DNA of 64,000 nucleotides from Kribbella sp. VKM Ac-2568 (lineage in GTDB: Bacteria; Actinomycetota; Actinomycetes; Propionibacteriales; Kribbellaceae), in assembly GCF_004345365.1 (NCBI RefSeq), contig NZ_SLVF01000001.1, forward strand, positions 186,001 through 250,000, read 5' to 3'. Numbering within the stretch: position 1 is the first letter of the stretch; the number at the start of each line of letters is the position of its first letter. Positions 40,637 through 50,071 of this stretch are shown one piece after another. A program made the translations under genes and the position numbers. A model generated the notes under the pieces. The model did not search any database. It saw only the letters and a list, made by a program, of their open reading frames with translations, and had not been told where the DNA came from.

Positions 40637-41692
40637 ATGAGCACGGACGACGTGGCGATCGGGCTCATCTCGGCTCCGGGTACGGCCACCGAGATCGCGT
40701 CGACCCTCGCCGAAGACCTGCAAGGCGAGCTGAGTGTGCATCTACCCGCCGTTCAGTGGCGGGTGCCAACGGTGGTCGACGCACTCGTACATCCACCTGC
40801 CGACGACGCCGCCCTCGTCGCCGCGGCAAGGGACCGGCTCTTGAAGGAAGACTGGGATCTGGTCGTCTGTCTCACCGATCTGCCGCTGAAGGCTCACCGG
40901 CGACCAGTGGTGGCTCACGCGAGCCCACTTCACGGCGTCGCTGTCGTGTGCCTGCCGGCGCTTGGCGCCATCGGACTGCGTCGACGCACCCGTGACACAG
41001 TCGTCGGCCTCGTGCGCACCTTGCTCGGGGACACGGACGACCACGCCCTGTCGGGCCCTGTTGCCGGTCTCGGACGCCGCGCCCGCGAGCTCGGAAGGAG
41101 CCAGCAGCCGGAGGGAGACGGCAGCGTCATGTTCACCGCGAGGGTCCTCAGCGGGAACCTGCGACTGCTGTTCGGAATGATCCGGGCCAACCAGCCGTGG
41201 AAGCTTGCAATCGGACTGTCGAGAGCGCTGATCGCCGCTCTGGCAACGGGAGTGTTTGCCCTCGTCACCCCCGACATCTGGCAGCTGGGCGACGCGCTCG
41301 GCTGGATCAGACTCTCGGCGATCGGGGTGGGGTCTGTCGCAGCGATCACCGTCGCGCTTATCGCCGGAGCTGGTCTGTGGGAACACGCGCCACATTCGGT
41401 CGGTCGCAAGCAGGTGACCCTCTTCAACCTGGCCACCACGGCAACGGTAGTGCTGGGTGTGCTCTCCCTCTACGCCGCACTCCTCCTGCTCGCACTGCTG
41501 ACCTCACAGGTTCTAGTGCCTTCACAGCTGCTCGAGGAGGGCATCGGGCATGCGGTTCGAGTTGGCGACTACATGAAGCTGGCGTGGCTCACCAGCTCCC
41601 TCGCAACGCTGGGCGGAGCCCTCGGGGCGGGCCTGGAGAACGACGACGCGGTTCGGGCCGCCGCTTACACCTACCGGCAGGATTGGGGGTAA
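40637..41692 (+). CDS. Hypothetical membrane protein (351 aa)
   Basis: Residues 1-170 are soluble and begin M-S-T-D-D-V-A-I-G-L-I-S-A-P-G-T-A, with a nucleoside-like strand W-D-L-V-V-C-L-T-D-L-P. Four hydrophobic segments follow, including ALIAALATGVFALV and VLGVLSLYAALLLLALL. The ATG at 40637 is preferred to the frame opening at 40523. Similar actinobacterial proteins are uncharacterised; no function is assigned. Confidence 0.7.
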   Translation: MSTDDVAIGLISAPGTATEIASTLAEDLQGELSVHLPAVQWRVPTVVDALVHPPADDAALVAAARDRLLKEDWDLVVCLTDLPLKAHRRPVVAHASPLHGVAVVCLPALGAIGLRRRTRDTVVGLVRTLLGDTDDHALSGPVAGLGRRARELGRSQQPEGDGSVMFTARVLSGNLRLLFGMIRANQPWKLAIGLSRALIAALATGVFALVTPDIWQLGDALGWIRLSAIGVGSVAAITVALIAGAGLWEHAPHSVGRKQVTLFNLATTATVVLGVLSLYAALLLLALLTSQVLVPSQLLEEGIGHAVRVGDYMKLAWLTSSLATLGGALGAGLENDDAVRAAAYTYRQDWG

Positions 41693-41721
41693 GGGCCTGC
41701 GGGAGGGGTGAGCAGCACTTG

Positions 41722-42596
41722 TCAGTGTCGTCCGGCAGTAGCGAGGAAGTCGTGCACCTGGCGTACGGCGATCGCACCTTCACCAACGGCAGAGGCCACA
41801 CGCTTCACCGAGCCGCTGCGCACGTCACCGGCCGCGAAGACGCCGGGACGGCCCGTCTCGAACATCCCCGCAGCGGCCTCTCTCGCCGAGCCGGTACGCA
41901 CAAGCCCCTTGTCGTCCAGAGGATTCTGACCGCGAAGTCACCTGGTGTGCGGCATGGACACGATGACGAAGAGCGCCGTGGTCTCCAGAGGTCGCTCTTC
42001 GCCGTTTAACAGGTCGCAGACCACCACCGCGGCAAGCGTGCCCGAACCGACCAGCTCGCTCACCTCGCCGTTGCGCCAGATCTGCACCCGAGGTGTGCGC
42101 GACACCCTGTCGGCGAGATACCGGACATGTCCCGGTACAGGTCGTCGTGGCGGATGACGAGGTTCACCGCTGCTGCCTGCCTGGCCAGGAAGACGGCTAC
42201 CTGGCCGGCGGAGTTGCCTCCACCGACGATCGTGACCAGGTCGCCCCTGCAAAGCCGTGCCTCGTTCTCGATCGCAGCATAGTAGACGCTGGCCGGCTCG
42301 AGGCGCTCGAGTCCTGGCACGTGGTCGCCGGTAGCGGACCCCCTTGGCCAGAATCACCACGTGGGCGGTGAGCTCCTCGCCGTCACCGAGTCGCACCACG
42401 TTATACCCGTCGACCAGGCGTAGCGATCGTGCCACCCCTGGCACCGAGAAGCTGGCGCCGAACTTGCAGGCCTGGACCACTGAGCGGTCGGCGAGCCCGG
42501 CGCCGGAGATGCCTGCCGGAAAGCCGAGGTAGTTCTCGATCTGCATCGAGGTGGCGGCCTGTCCACCAGTTGCGACTGCGTCCAGTACCACGGTGG
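41722..42596 (-). pseudogene. Thioredoxin-reductase-like flavoprotein, decayed and 5'-truncated
   Basis: One frame reads T-G-G-Q-A-A-T-S-M-Q-I-E-N-Y-L-G-F-P, the typical FAD-domain stretch of TrxB-like proteins. A second frame holds the NADPH loop V-G-G-G-N-S-A-G-Q-V-A and a third T-T-A-L-F-V-I. Near the stop the sequence reads G-D-V-R-S-G-S-V-K-R-V-A and A-I-A-V-R-Q-V-H-D-F-L. Multiple frameshifts are needed and the N-terminal FAD-binding GxGxxG is missing. Confidence 0.8.
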
Positions 42597-42652
42597 AGAG
42601 CCGTGTACTGGAGCTGCACGGCTTCATGGGCGGGATCGTACGCACCGCTGAA

Positions 42653-43132
42653 TCAGTCCGGGCGACCCTTCAGCCGGCGGCTGACCGCACGCTCGGCCTC
42701 CCGGCTCGCCTCGCGCTCGGCGAGCGCGTGCCGCTTGTCCCAGGTCTTCTTGCCGCGGGCCAGGGCGATCTCGACCTTCGCGCGTCCGTCCTTGAAGTAG
42801 AGGGTCACCGGGACGATCGTCAGGCCGCTCTCGTTGACCTTGCGCTCGATCTTGTCGATCTGGGCACGATGCAGCAGCGGCTTCCGTTTGCGGCGTGAGC
42901 CGTCGTTGAACCAGCGGGCCTGGGAGTACTGCGGGATGTGCACGCGGTGCAGCCAGATCTCCCGGTCCTCGATAGCGGCGAAGCCGCCGACCAGGGACGC
43001 CCGCCCGGCCCGGAGTGCCTTCACCTCCGGACCCTGCAGCACGATCCCTGCCTCCCAGGACTCGCCCAGATGGTAGTCGTGGGCAGCCTTGCGGTTGCGC
43101 GCGACCACGGGGTCGGCGTCGGGTTTCTTCAC
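42653..43132 (-). CDS. smpB: SmpB, SsrA-binding protein
   Basis: The 159-residue protein matches SmpB throughout: [69 protein letters not shown] in pieces, and a basic C-terminal tail. It delivers tmRNA to stalled ribosomes. Start is GTG 43132. It lies between the two tRNA-Thr att copies; no tmRNA gene is visible nearby. Whether it is the only genomic copy is unknown. Confidence 0.93.
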   Translation of the reverse strand: MKKPDADPVVARNRKAAHDYHLGESWEAGIVLQGPEVKALRAGRASLVGGFAAIEDREIWLHRVHIPQYSQARWFNDGSRRKRKPLLHRAQIDKIERKVNESGLTIVPVTLYFKDGRAKVEIALARGKKTWDKRHALAEREASREAERAVSRRLKGRPD

Positions 43133-43559
43133 AGGGTGATTCTGCCCCGACAGCCCGACCTGCGCGCCAACTGAGGTCGAGCTGGCTGCCCTGGCCGAGC
43201 AGCGAGCCCCTGTGGCAGAGCCATGTGGAGCGCGAGTACATGCGCGAGGACCCCTTCGAGGGTGCGCTGCGGCAGTGTGTAGAGGATCCAGTTGGTCAAG
43301 GCGATCGTGCGGCAGACCGTGGCCGGGGGGCGTCGCCTGTCCTCGCTCAGTTCACTGGTGTTGAGACGTCCGCCGAACCCAGACCCAGTGGTGGCTCCAG
43401 GAAACCGGCGAACCGCGATGGTCCGGCAAGAGCCGACGACAAGCGTGGTGCTACACGTGGTGCGAAATCCTGGAAGCCCATGGTGGAATCGGCGCGTGGT
43501 GCGTGCGGCCGTGTCAGCAAAGACGCTGGTAGAGGGCATATGGAACGCTGAAAGTCTTC

Positions 43560-43606
43560 CTCGTAATGAGAAGGTCGTCGGTTCGATTCCGACAGGCGGC
43601 TCCACC
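43560..43606 (+). repeat. Direct repeat / att-like site, copy 2 (3' half of tRNA-Thr)
   Basis: Exact copy of 40033-40079, with a diverged terminator and upstream int-like sequence following to about 43707. The 43133-43559 interval before it has no gene I can support. Confidence 0.85.
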
Positions 43607-43705
43607 CAAACCCCCAGGTCAGAGGGCACTTCCCTCGCCCGGGGGTTTCTTCATTCCAAGGCGCGTGGCATGGTTCGTGGCACGAAGCTGCTTACCATGT
43701 GCGGC

Positions 43706-44299
43706 ATGGCTAAGCGCGATGGCAAGAAGAAGCGCCAGCCTGGCAACGATGAGACGCTGCCTTCGGGGTCTATCAGGGTGCGGGTCTACGCCGGGATAGA
43801 TCCGGTCACGAATGTTGCCAGGTATCTACGCGAGACCGTCCCACCCGGACCGGACCAGAAGAGGGAGGTCGAGCGGGTCAAGGCGGAGTTCATCGCCCAG
43901 GTACGTGCGCAGCGCCACCCGCGCACGGATGCGACAGTGCAGCAACCGCCCGAACAGCACCTCACCGACGCGAAGCTCGGGTTCAAGACACGCATCAACT
44001 ACCGCAGCCAGGCAGAGAAGCACATCATTCCCTGCATCGGACGGCAGAAGGTGCGCGCGGTCGACGCTCGCATCACAGACGCCTTTTACTCGGAGCTGCG
44101 ACGGTGCCGCGACCATTGCAACGGTCGGCCCCAGGTTCAGCACCGGACCACTCAACAGCACGACTGCGATGAGCGCTGTAGGCCGCACGTCTGCAGGCCG
44201 CTAAGCGAGTCGAGCATTCTCTACATTCACCAGATCCTCAGCGGAGCCTTCCGGCGGGCGGTTCGCCTGAAGTGCCTCGACGACATGTCGCGGGCGTGA
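43706..44299 (+). pseudogene. Tyrosine-recombinase integrase, N-terminal fragment
   Basis: About 197 residues begin M-A-K-R-D-G-K-K-K-R-Q and continue with an AP2-like arm-binding strand region (S-I-R-V-R-V-Y-A-G-I-D) and a SAM-like core-binding segment (N-Y-R-S-Q-A-E-K-H-I-I-P-C-I-G, L-Y-I-H-Q-I-L-S-G-A-F-R-R-A-V). The ORF stops before any catalytic R-H-R-Y residues. It starts 100 bp downstream of the second tRNA-Thr att copy, the usual position for an integrase. Confidence 0.75.
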
Positions 44300-44305
44300 C
44301 TTAGC

Positions 44306-45640
44306 TTAGACGAAGGTGGTGCGGGTTTGGTCTGGGTGCGGAAAGACCAGGCAGCTGACTGTCGTCCGGCCGCCGTCGGCAAACACCTCGACCGAGCCGG
44401 CATCGACCAGGATGCGCACTGCAACTGAACCGTCCCGAGAGGCGGTGACTGGTGCGGAGTACCGGCCGCGGAAAGCGTCGTGGAAGTCCACGGCACCTGA
44501 TCGGGTGCGGTCCACGTACACCGACGAAGTCGCTGCGTCGAAGCCGATCTCGGTCCAGTGGGTGTCGGAGGCCAGGACCCGCAACGCGGAGGGGGCCGAG
44601 CCTCCGAGGGCGCCTTCGTAGATGAAGGACCTGCCGTCGTGCGGCAGGGAGGTGACGACGGGTACGTCGGGCAGTACGACGGGGGTTTGGACCAGCCGTA
44701 GGTCGTCCGCGTCGCGGGCCAGGGTGAGTCTGCGTGGCACCGACATCTGGCCTCGAGAGCCGTCCGATGGCGTCGCTCCGCTGTAGGCCCAGTTGCCTGC
44801 CCAGCCGATGGTGACTACCTCTCCGGTAGGTAGGCCGGCGAAGCTGACGGCCGCGTAGTGGTCCGGGCCGTAGTCGAGCCAGCGCACTCGGTCGGGTTCT
44901 TGCGCGGTGAAGGTCTTGCCGTCGAAGTCGCCGACGAAGTATTGCGATGCCGATCCACCGTTTCGTGCACCGAGTCCGAGGCTGACCAGCATGACCCAGT
45001 GGAGAGGGCCGTCGGGCCCTATCCGTACTCGGAACAGGTCGGGGCACTCCCAGATCCCGTCGGGCGCACCGGCCGGACCGAAGTCGCTCAGGTGCGTCCA
45101 GTGGCGGAGGTTGTCGGACCGGTAGAACTGCACCATGCGCCGGTCGGCCAGCACCACCACCATCACCCAGTAGCCACCACCAGCTTCGTCGTACCAGAAG
45201 ACCTTCGGATCACGGAAGTCGTTGCGTCCGGCATCGATCACCGGGTTGGCGTGGTAGCGGGTAAAGGTACGGCCGCGGTCCAGGCTCCACGCGACGCACT
45301 GCACCTGGCGGCCGGTCGACGGGTCGGCGCCGGTGTAGATCGCCACCATGGCGGGGTTGCCTGGCTGACCGAAGCCGCTGGTATCGGCGTGGTCGACCAC
45401 GATGCTGCCGGAGAACACGTGCTCGTCCGGCAGATACGAGATCGCGACAGGTTGCTCGTCCCAGTCGACTAGGTCGGCGCTGACCGCGTGGCCCCAGGAC
45501 ATGTTGCCCCAGTCGGTGCCGTTCGGGTTGTGCTGGAAGAACAGGTGCCACTCGTCGTCGTATTTGACCAGCCCGTTCGGATCGTTCAGCCAGTTGCGGC
45601 GCGGCGTGAAGTGGTACGTGGGCCGATCGTGGCGGCTCAA
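44306..45640 (-). CDS. GH32 glycoside hydrolase (invertase/fructanase family)
   Basis: TTG 45640 overlaps the permease stop as TTGA. The 444 residues show the GH32 motifs N-W-L-N-D-P-N-G (nucleophile Asp), F-R-D-P-K-V (transition-state Asp) and W-E-C-P-D (acid/base Glu), and a C-terminal beta-sandwich with V-E-V-F-A-D-G-G. No signal peptide, so it cleaves sucrose or imported fructo-oligosaccharide inside the cell. Last gene of the LacI-ABC operon. Confidence 0.92.
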   Translation of the reverse strand: MSRHDRPTYHFTPRRNWLNDPNGLVKYDDEWHLFFQHNPNGTDWGNMSWGHAVSADLVDWDEQPVAISYLPDEHVFSGSIVVDHADTSGFGQPGNPAMVAIYTGADPSTGRQVQCVAWSLDRGRTFTRYHANPVIDAGRNDFRDPKVFWYDEAGGGYWVMVVVLADRRMVQFYRSDNLRHWTHLSDFGPAGAPDGIWECPDLFRVRIGPDGPLHWVMLVSLGLGARNGGSASQYFVGDFDGKTFTAQEPDRVRWLDYGPDHYAAVSFAGLPTGEVVTIGWAGNWAYSGATPSDGSRGQMSVPRRLTLARDADDLRLVQTPVVLPDVPVVTSLPHDGRSFIYEGALGGSAPSALRVLASDTHWTEIGFDAATSSVYVDRTRSGAVDFHDAFRGRYSAPVTASRDGSVAVRILVDAGSVEVFADGGRTTVSCLVFPHPDQTRTTFV

Positions 45641-46536
45641 CCTTTGACCCCCGAGGACGCAATGGAGTTTACGAACGCCCGCTGGAAGGCGACGAACAAG
45701 ACCAGCACCGGGACCGTGATCATCGCGGAGTAGGCCATGATCTGGCCCCACGCGACGTTGAGCTGGAAGAAGTACTGGATGCCGACCATGACCGGCCGTT
45801 TTGCCTCACTCTGCACGACCATCAGCGGCCACAGGTAGGAGTTCCAGGCCGGCAGGAAGGTCAGGATCGCCACGGTGGCGACGGCGGGCCCGGACAGCGG
45901 CATCACCACGCGACGGTAGATCCCGAACCAGGACGCACCGTCGACCCGCGCCGCCTCGTCGAGCTCGGTCGGGATGCTGCTGAAGAACTGGTAGAAGAGA
46001 TAGATCGAGAAAGCGTTCGCGATGAAGGGCAGGATCTGCACCCGGTACGTGTCCAGCCAGCCGTCGGACAGGACCAGCGAGAACCCGTTCAACTCCAGCC
46101 ACGGCAGCTTGTTGACCCACCACACCAGCGGCAGCGCGAGAGTCTCGAAGGGCACGATGAGGGTGGCGATGATCGCGGCGAGCACGATCCGGCGTCCGCG
46201 CCACCGCATCCGGCTCAACGCGAAGGCCGCCAGCGAGTTGACCACGATCCCCACCGCCACGGTCACCACCGAGACCATCACCGAGTTGAGCAGGAACTGC
46301 GCTGCCGGCACCCGCTCGAACACACCTCGGTAGTTGTCGAGCGAGATGTGCCCGACCGGCAGGAACGCCCTCAGCGAGGTGAGGTCGGAGAAGATCTGCG
46401 TGTCCGGCTTGAGCGAACTCACGATCATGAACAGGATCGGCAGCGAGAACACCAGCATCAGCACGATCCGGCCCAGTTGCAGAAGCACGCGCGGTACGCC
46501 GGGGCGCCCGGCACGTACGGCGACGTCGACGGCCAT
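45637..46536 (-). CDS. Carbohydrate ABC permease (MalG-like) of the GH32 operon
   Basis: 299-residue six-span protein from ATG 46536 with EAA loop L-D-E-A-A-R-V-D-G-A-S-W-F-G-I-Y and the usual S-S-L-K-P after helix 1. Partner of the permease at 46538. Confidence 0.9.
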   Translation of the reverse strand: MAVDVAVRAGRPGVPRVLLQLGRIVLMLVFSLPILFMIVSSLKPDTQIFSDLTSLRAFLPVGHISLDNYRGVFERVPAAQFLLNSVMVSVVTVAVGIVVNSLAAFALSRMRWRGRRIVLAAIIATLIVPFETLALPLVWWVNKLPWLELNGFSLVLSDGWLDTYRVQILPFIANAFSIYLFYQFFSSIPTELDEAARVDGASWFGIYRRVVMPLSGPAVATVAILTFLPAWNSYLWPLMVVQSEAKRPVMVGIQYFFQLNVAWGQIMAYSAMITVPVLVLFVAFQRAFVNSIASSGVKG

Positions 46537-46537
46537 G

Positions 46538-47494
46538 TCAGTCCTTCTCTCGGGTGACGAAGCGCTGCACGGCCGAAACCAGCAGCACGAAGACGAAGAA
46601 CACCAGCGACACCGCGGCCGCGTACCCGGTCTGCTGCTGCTCATAGCCGGTGCGCACTGCCATGAACACCATCGTGGTCGTGCGGTCGAGCGGACCGCCC
46701 TGCGTCATCACCGAGATCTGGGTAAACAGGCTGAGCGCCGCGATCGTGATGGTGACCAGGATGAAGGTGCGGGTCGCCAGCAACCCCGGCCAGGTAACGA
46801 ACCGGAACCGTTGCCAGGTGGAGGTGCCGTCGAGCTCGGCGGCCTCGTACAGCTCCGGCGGGATGGTCTGCAGGCCGGACAGCCAGATGATCATGTGGAA
46901 CCCGACCGCCTGCCAGATCGACAAGACGATGATCGCCGGCATCGCGGTGTCGGGGTTGTTCAGCCAGTCGGTGCCCTGCCAGTGCCCGAACGACACCGCG
47001 CGGATCACATGGTTGAGGAGTCCGTCCGGCTGGTAGATGAATCGCCACAGCAACGACACCACGACCATCGACGTGACCACCGGCAGGAAGTACACGGTGC
47101 GGAAAAAGTTCCGGCCACGAACCTTCGCGTTGACCAGCAGCGCCAGCACCAGGGCCAGCCCGGCCTGCACCGGTACGACGACCGCCGCGAAGTACAGCGT
47201 GTTGCGCAGCGACGCCCAGAACACCGGGTCGCCGAACAGCTGGACGAAGTTGTCGAAACCGACCACACGCGCCGGGCGCCGCGAGATCAGCCGGGCATTG
47301 GTGAAGGCCAGCCCGAACGCCAACGCCACCGGGACGACGAAGAAGACGACCAAGAGGACGACGGCGGGCGAGGCCATCAGCATCCCGACGACCGACTCGC
47401 CGCGCCGTGCACGTCGTACCTCGCGTGCCCTGGTGGGGCGTGCGGGAGCGATCTCCCGCACGGCCACCGTACGTTCAGAACTGGTAGTCGCCAT
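46538..47494 (-). CDS. Carbohydrate ABC permease (MalF-like) of the GH32 operon
   Basis: 318-residue membrane protein from ATG 47494 with EAA loop Y-E-A-A-E-L-D-G-T-S-T-W-Q-R-F. It overlaps the binding-protein gene by 20 bp and ends 1 bp before the next start. Confidence 0.9.
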   Translation of the reverse strand: MATTSSERTVAVREIAPARPTRAREVRRARRGESVVGMLMASPAVVLLVVFFVVPVALAFGLAFTNARLISRRPARVVGFDNFVQLFGDPVFWASLRNTLYFAAVVVPVQAGLALVLALLVNAKVRGRNFFRTVYFLPVVTSMVVVSLLWRFIYQPDGLLNHVIRAVSFGHWQGTDWLNNPDTAMPAIIVLSIWQAVGFHMIIWLSGLQTIPPELYEAAELDGTSTWQRFRFVTWPGLLATRTFILVTITIAALSLFTQISVMTQGGPLDRTTTMVFMAVRTGYEQQQTGYAAAVSLVFFVFVLLVSAVQRFVTREKD

Positions 47495-48782
47495 TGGACT
47501 TGATGTTGTTGTCGATGTCGGACGTGGCCTTGTCGAGCACCTTCTTCGGGTCACCGCCGGCCAGGATGTCCTGGCACGCCTTCTGGAAGGTGGTCGAGAT
47601 GAACGGGTACGCCGGTGTCACCGGGCGGACCACGGCGTACTTCTGAGCAAGCTCGAGGAAGACCCGGTACTTGCCGTCGGCGGCGAAGTTCGGCAGCTGG
47701 TCCACCGCGGCGGTGTTGCCGGGAATCAGGCCGAGCTTCTGTGAGTACTCCACGAAGTACTTCGTCTGAGCCGAGAACTTGAGGTACTCGCGCGCTCCGT
47801 CCTTGGCGGCGCAGTCCGACGAGAGACCCCACTGCCACGAGCCGCCGCCGATCTTCGCGCCGTTGCCCAGGTCCGGCGGCGGCACGAACGCGACGTCGCC
47901 GCCGTACTTCTTGGTGATGGCGTCGGCCGCCCACGAACCGGTGTAGACGATCGCGGTCTTGCCGTTGACGAAGTCGACCGTGCCGTCGGCGCCGGACTTC
48001 TGCGCCATGTACCCGTTGGCGATCAGGCTCCGCATCCAGGTCGCCCACTCGATCGCCTTCGGGCCGTTGAGGACGTCGGCGGCGCTCTTGTAGTCGCTGC
48101 GGTTGATGAGGTCGCCGCCGAAGCTCTGCAGCAGCGGCGAATAGGCGTAGGGCAGCCATTCGCCGGTGCCGGAGGTGCCGAGGTCGAGGGTGTACCGGTA
48201 TTTGCCGCCGGCCTTGAGCTTGGCGAGCGCGGCGTCGAACTCGGTCCTGGTCCACGGCTTGTCGATGGTCGGAACCCGGACGCCGATCGTGGTGAGGACC
48301 GACTTGCGTACGGCCATGTTCAGCGCGACGTCGTAGTGTCCGAACGAGTACACCTTGTCGTCGACCTTGCCCATCGTGCTGGGGAGCTGGTCCTTGAACG
48401 TCTCCTCGGGCAGGTCGAGCGGGGCGAGGTAGCCGGCCCAGGCCCAGTTCGGGACGTTCGGGCCGTCGATGTCCAGCACGCACGGCAACTTCTTGGCCGC
48501 GGCGGCGGCGGTGACCGCGTCGTTGTACGACGCCTGCGGGAACGCCTGGAGGTCCACCTTGTACTTGCTCTGGCTGGCGTTGAAGTCGGCCACCACCTGC
48601 TTGTTGATGGCCAGTTCCTGGGCGTTGCCGCCGTTGTGTGTCCACAGCTTGAGAGTGGTGACGCCGTCGGCAGTGCTGGCGCCGGTGCCGGAACTGTCGG
48701 ACGAGCACGCGACGAGGCCGGAGCTCGCCGCCACCAGGACGACGGCTGCGGCGATACGCCGGTGGATACGGTGGTGGGACAT
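47475..48782 (-). CDS. Extracellular sugar-binding lipoprotein of the GH32 operon
   Basis: 435 residues with a signal peptide and lipobox L-V-A-C. Family 1 binding-protein features include T-L-K-L-W-T-H-N-G-G, F-N-A-S-Q-S-K-Y-K-V and C-V-L-D-I-D-G-P-N-V-P. The adjacent GH32 enzyme predicts sucrose or fructo-oligosaccharide as ligand. Confidence 0.9.
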   Translation of the reverse strand: MSHHRIHRRIAAAVVLVAASSGLVACSSDSSGTGASTADGVTTLKLWTHNGGNAQELAINKQVVADFNASQSKYKVDLQAFPQASYNDAVTAAAAAKKLPCVLDIDGPNVPNWAWAGYLAPLDLPEETFKDQLPSTMGKVDDKVYSFGHYDVALNMAVRKSVLTTIGVRVPTIDKPWTRTEFDAALAKLKAGGKYRYTLDLGTSGTGEWLPYAYSPLLQSFGGDLINRSDYKSAADVLNGPKAIEWATWMRSLIANGYMAQKSGADGTVDFVNGKTAIVYTGSWAADAITKKYGGDVAFVPPPDLGNGAKIGGGSWQWGLSSDCAAKDGAREYLKFSAQTKYFVEYSQKLGLIPGNTAAVDQLPNFAADGKYRVFLELAQKYAVVRPVTPAYPFISTTFQKACQDILAGGDPKKVLDKATSDIDNNIKSNGDYQF

Positions 48783-48924
48783 CGGGGATTCCTCCCGGTT
48801 TCGTCGGCAGGGCTGTACGTCGGCCCTGTTCTGGGCAGCGCTGGTCGGCCCGAGGGGGACTCGGGATCGAGGAGCCGCGGGTGTGTTCGGTTAGCTGGGT
48901 GTGGCGGTTAGCCGGGCGTCCGGG

Positions 48925-49962
48925 TTAGCCGGGGGTCTGGCCCGGGGCGGTGACCGAAGCCCGGGTTACGAGCGGGCAGGGCAGGACGACCTGTGCGCGG
49001 TCGTCGTTCTGGGGGTTGTCGTCGATCGACCCGATCAGGGTGTCGACGGCCCACGCCCCCATTTCGTAGTGAGGGAGTGCGACTGTGGTCAGACCCGGTC
49101 GCAGTCCGTCGGCGATGATCTCTTGGTTGTCGAAGCCGACGACGGACAGATCGTGGGGAATCCGCAGGCCGCGTTCGGCGGCAGCCTGATAGGCACCAAG
49201 CGCCATGCGGTCGTTGAAGCAGAACAGCGCTGTGGGCCGGGCGGTCCCGTCGAGGACGGCGGCAGCCGCACGGTAGCCGCCGGCCGAGTCGGAGGCGTCA
49301 TATGTGACGAGGGACTGGTGATAGCCGACGCCCGCCGCCTCGAGGGCCGCGCGGTACCCCTCGAGCCGGCCGCGCGAGGCCGGGATGTCGTCTCTGTTGT
49401 TGAGGAACGCGATCCTGCGGTGGCCGCTCGCGAGCAGCACCTCGACCGCCGTGCGCCCGCCGCCGACCTCGTCCGGGACCACGGACGGGATCGACGGGTC
49501 GCGGGACACGGCGTCGAGGAGTATGACGGGCAGGCCGGCCAGCTCATCGGGAAGCTCGACCTCGCGGTGATACATCGTCGCGTACAGGAAGCCATCGACC
49601 TGGCGTTGGAGAAGCGCCTGGATCTCGCGGGCCTCGTAGGCCGGGTCCAGGCCGGTGTTCACCAGCATCAGCAGCCAGCCGCGCTTGGACGCGGCCTCCT
49701 GGGCGCCGAGAATCATCAGGCCCGCGAACGGCGTGGTGGCGATCTCGTCGCTGATCAGCGCGAGCACCTGCGAACGCCGGGTGCGCAGGCTGCGCGCAAC
49801 GCGGTTGGGCACGTACCCGAGTGCTGCCGCGGACGCCTTCACCCTCGCGCGGGTCTCGGCGTTGATCCGCTTTCCCGGGACGTCGTTGAGCACGTGCGAC
49901 ACCGTCGTCACCGACACGCCGGCATGCTCAGCGACGTCCTTGATCCGGATGGTGCGGCTCAT
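48925..49962 (-). CDS. LacI-family transcriptional regulator
   Basis: 345 residues with the LacI headpiece I-K-D-V-A-E-H-A-G-V-S-V-T-T-V-S-H-V-L-N and a periplasmic-binding-like sensor domain (L-I-S-D-E-I-A-T-T-P-F, D-H/G-R-R pattern, S-V-V-G-F-D-N-Q-E-I). It precedes the ABC-GH32 operon on the same strand and has two matching operators upstream, so it likely autoregulates and represses the operon. Confidence 0.92.
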   Translation of the reverse strand: MSRTIRIKDVAEHAGVSVTTVSHVLNDVPGKRINAETRARVKASAAALGYVPNRVARSLRTRRSQVLALISDEIATTPFAGLMILGAQEAASKRGWLLMLVNTGLDPAYEAREIQALLQRQVDGFLYATMYHREVELPDELAGLPVILLDAVSRDPSIPSVVPDEVGGGRTAVEVLLASGHRRIAFLNNRDDIPASRGRLEGYRAALEAAGVGYHQSLVTYDASDSAGGYRAAAAVLDGTARPTALFCFNDRMALGAYQAAAERGLRIPHDLSVVGFDNQEIIADGLRPGLTTVALPHYEMGAWAVDTLIGSIDDNPQNDDRAQVVLPCPLVTRASVTAPGQTPG

Positions 49963-49984
49963 GGCGGCCTGCTCCTCACTCGAT

Positions 49985-50071
49985 GCCCAAACGATTTGGC
50001 AACTGGTACCTGACCACGAGAGTGGATCACGCCCGCCCGCCTGTCAACCCCTCGCCCAAACGATTTGGCAA
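49985..50071. promoter_or_regulatory. Two LacI operators upstream of the LacI gene
   Basis: GCCCAAACGATTTGGCAA occurs identically at 49985-50002 and 50054-50071, centre spacing 69 bp. The core CCAAA-CGA-TTTGG is a typical LacI-family palindrome. Two sites allow looping. The region from 50072 to 50815 shows no gene I can support. Confidence 0.8.

Noticed and set aside
42000..43550. tmRNA (ssrA) next to smpB
   Set aside because: I looked for a tRNA-like 3' end and a tag-coding ORF on both strands and found neither; the only T-arm-like sequence is the tRNA-Thr fragment at 43560.
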